Source of the DNA: Sphingobacterium zeae
GTDB taxonomy: Bacteria; Bacteroidota; Bacteroidia; Sphingobacteriales; Sphingobacteriaceae
DNA: 64,000 nucleotides
Reading direction: 5' to 3'
Assembly: GCF_030818895.1 (NCBI RefSeq)
Contig: NZ_JAUTBA010000001.1
Location: 1,426,001-1,490,000 of the forward strand
Shown: positions 63,227 to 64,000 of the stretch, piece by piece
Position numbering within the stretch: the stretch's first letter is position 1
How the letters are laid out: every line of letters begins with the position of its first letter
Position numbers and translations under genes: made by a program
The notes under the pieces: generated by a model
Told to the model about the DNA's origin: nothing
The model's database searches: none
Seen by the model: the letters and a program-made list of their open reading frames with translations, nothing else

Positions 63227-64000
63227 AGCCTTCGCAGCGTAGAAGCATGGTTACCGGATTTATTTCTGATTATCGAATTTCCCTACGCACAGCGTGCGAG
63301 ATATCTCTGCCGAGCACCTCAGTTTGGTATTATAAACACCATAGATCAGATGACAGCCCATTACGCCTTCGCATAAAAAGCATTGCTGAATCACGTGTCC
63401 GTTACGGAATAGAGTGAATCGTCGTTCTTTTGAAACGTGAAGGCCGGCGGGATAATACAAAACGGATTTATCGAATTTATAAGGAAGAAGGCTTAGATCT
63501 ACTGGTGAAAAGGCCTAGACGCTGCCGTGCCGCTGCTCATCGATCCGAGAGACCGGTTTTTTCCAATTTACATGACTGCTGGAGTATGGACTTTGTCGCT
63601 GATGCGCTGTTCGATGGCAGGAAAATCCGCTGCTTAACTATAGTGGATAACTATAGTGGATAACTATAGCCGTAAATGCATGGCTATTGAGGTTGGATAG
63701 AGGCTTAAAGGAAATGACGTTGTTTCTGTTTTGGAAGAGCTCCGACTATTCCAACAGGCAATACCCAGAAAAATCCAAGGGGATAACGGATCGGAATTGC
63801 GGAGCAATCATGAACACCAAATAAAAACAAACACAGGTGAATAATTTATTTCCAAGGAGGTCGATAGATGGGCATATGAGCATCAGGTGAAATTGGTTTT
63901 CTCCAGACCGGGAAAACCAACAGATAATCCGTATATTGAGTCATTCATTGGAAGTTTTCGGGACGAGTGCCTAAATGCGCATTGGTTCCTGTCATTGGAA
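63220..64000 (+). pseudogene. IS3 orfB transposase (rve integrase), disrupted and truncated by window
   Basis: Recognisable segments run from RRSMVTGFISDYRIS, through GRRDNTKRIYRIYKEEGLDL, the first catalytic Asp in WSMDFVADAL, VDNYS and the late SRPGKPTDNPYIESFIGSFR. Defects: TGA at 63415, a 13-bp tandem duplication TATAGTGGATAAC at 63639-63664 that shifts the frame, and about 48 bp inserted between GSE and FISKE near 63797-63844. The frame therefore cannot encode an active transposase. Confidence 0.78.

Larger units (their letters stand above)
62886..64000 (+). mobile_element. Degenerate IS3-family insertion element, left part
   Basis: The left end begins near TGACCTCTTCCCAAAAAACT, similar to IS3-family ends. 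It holds the two overlapping IS3 genes orfA and orfB, both broken. The right end is outside the window, so neither inverted repeat nor target duplication can be checked. It lies in the fourth promoter-driven gene of the island. Confidence 0.78.

Noticed and set aside
1..64000. CRISPR arrays, tRNA and rRNA genes
   Set aside because: No regularly spaced repeats and no tRNA-like GGTTCGAATCC arm with an acceptor stem were seen by eye. A tRNAscan and Infernal run would be decisive.

Overview
The window looks like chromosome of a Sphingobacteriaceae member of the Bacteroidota, most likely Sphingobacterium. The evidence is moderate-to-low GC with mostly weak Shine-Dalgarno sites, TAnnTTTG-type -7 boxes, many lipoproteins with a Lys/Asp/Glu-rich +2 region, sigma/anti-sigma pairs, CarboxypepD_reg/TonB_C domains, DUF1080 and DUF3857 proteins, and a CusA/CzcA efflux operon. 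No tRNA, rRNA or CRISPR array was seen. Species assignment is inference from protein style only.

Bases 1-51,260 are mostly ordinary chromosome. In order they hold: the 5' end of a DASH-type photolyase/cryptochrome (minus) divergent from an SDR gene; a UbiD-family decarboxylase, a HopJ-like protein, a VOC protein and a Crp/Fnr regulator; asparagine synthase B, whose reading frame is broken near the C-terminus; a secreted M28 peptidase with a polysaccharide-deacetylase-like gene; a CDP-alcohol phosphatidyltransferase-like gene; a DPP-IV-type peptidase; a DUF1080 protein; folB; an AAA+ ATPase; an Hsp20 chaperone with an unusual leader; a sigma factor with a membrane partner; a UbiB-type kinase; an SDR; YceI; a second Crp/Fnr protein; DUF1634 plus TauE. 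Next is a five-gene, minus-strand metal-efflux operon (response regulator, kinase, TolC, adaptor, RND pump) with an 11-bp-phased direct-repeat operator in front of tolC. Phospholipase C, bioB and a MocR regulator follow, then a 31-residue acidic peptide gene with its own promoter and terminator, a DUF3857/transglutaminase protein, a sigma/anti-sigma pair divergent from a VWA protein, and assorted small envelope proteins, a desaturase, a sugar isomerase-like protein, a USP protein, a GNAT and an alpha/beta hydrolase.

Bases 51,261-62,900 form a visibly more A+T-rich accessory island devoted to secreted enzymes and lipoproteins: a C10 (streptopain-like) cysteine peptidase with a downstream small lipoprotein that may be its inhibitor; a 1,019-residue secreted lipase-like protein with an Ig-like domain, followed in the same operon by two lipoproteins and an astacin-like protein that has lost every zinc ligand and the catalytic Glu; a clostripain-like (C11) lipoprotein; a paralogue of one of the lipoproteins; an intact astacin; and another lipoprotein. 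Three transcription units here, and a fourth whose gene is broken, carry the same upstream element: GGTCAAAA-like box, then GTCGAG exactly 16 bp later, then a -7-like TA exactly 34 bp after that. This points to one co-regulated extracellular proteolysis/lipolysis regulon and is the most interesting feature of the window.

Bases 62,886-64,000 are the left part of a degenerate IS3-family element. It interrupts the gene that the fourth copy of the shared promoter element would have expressed.
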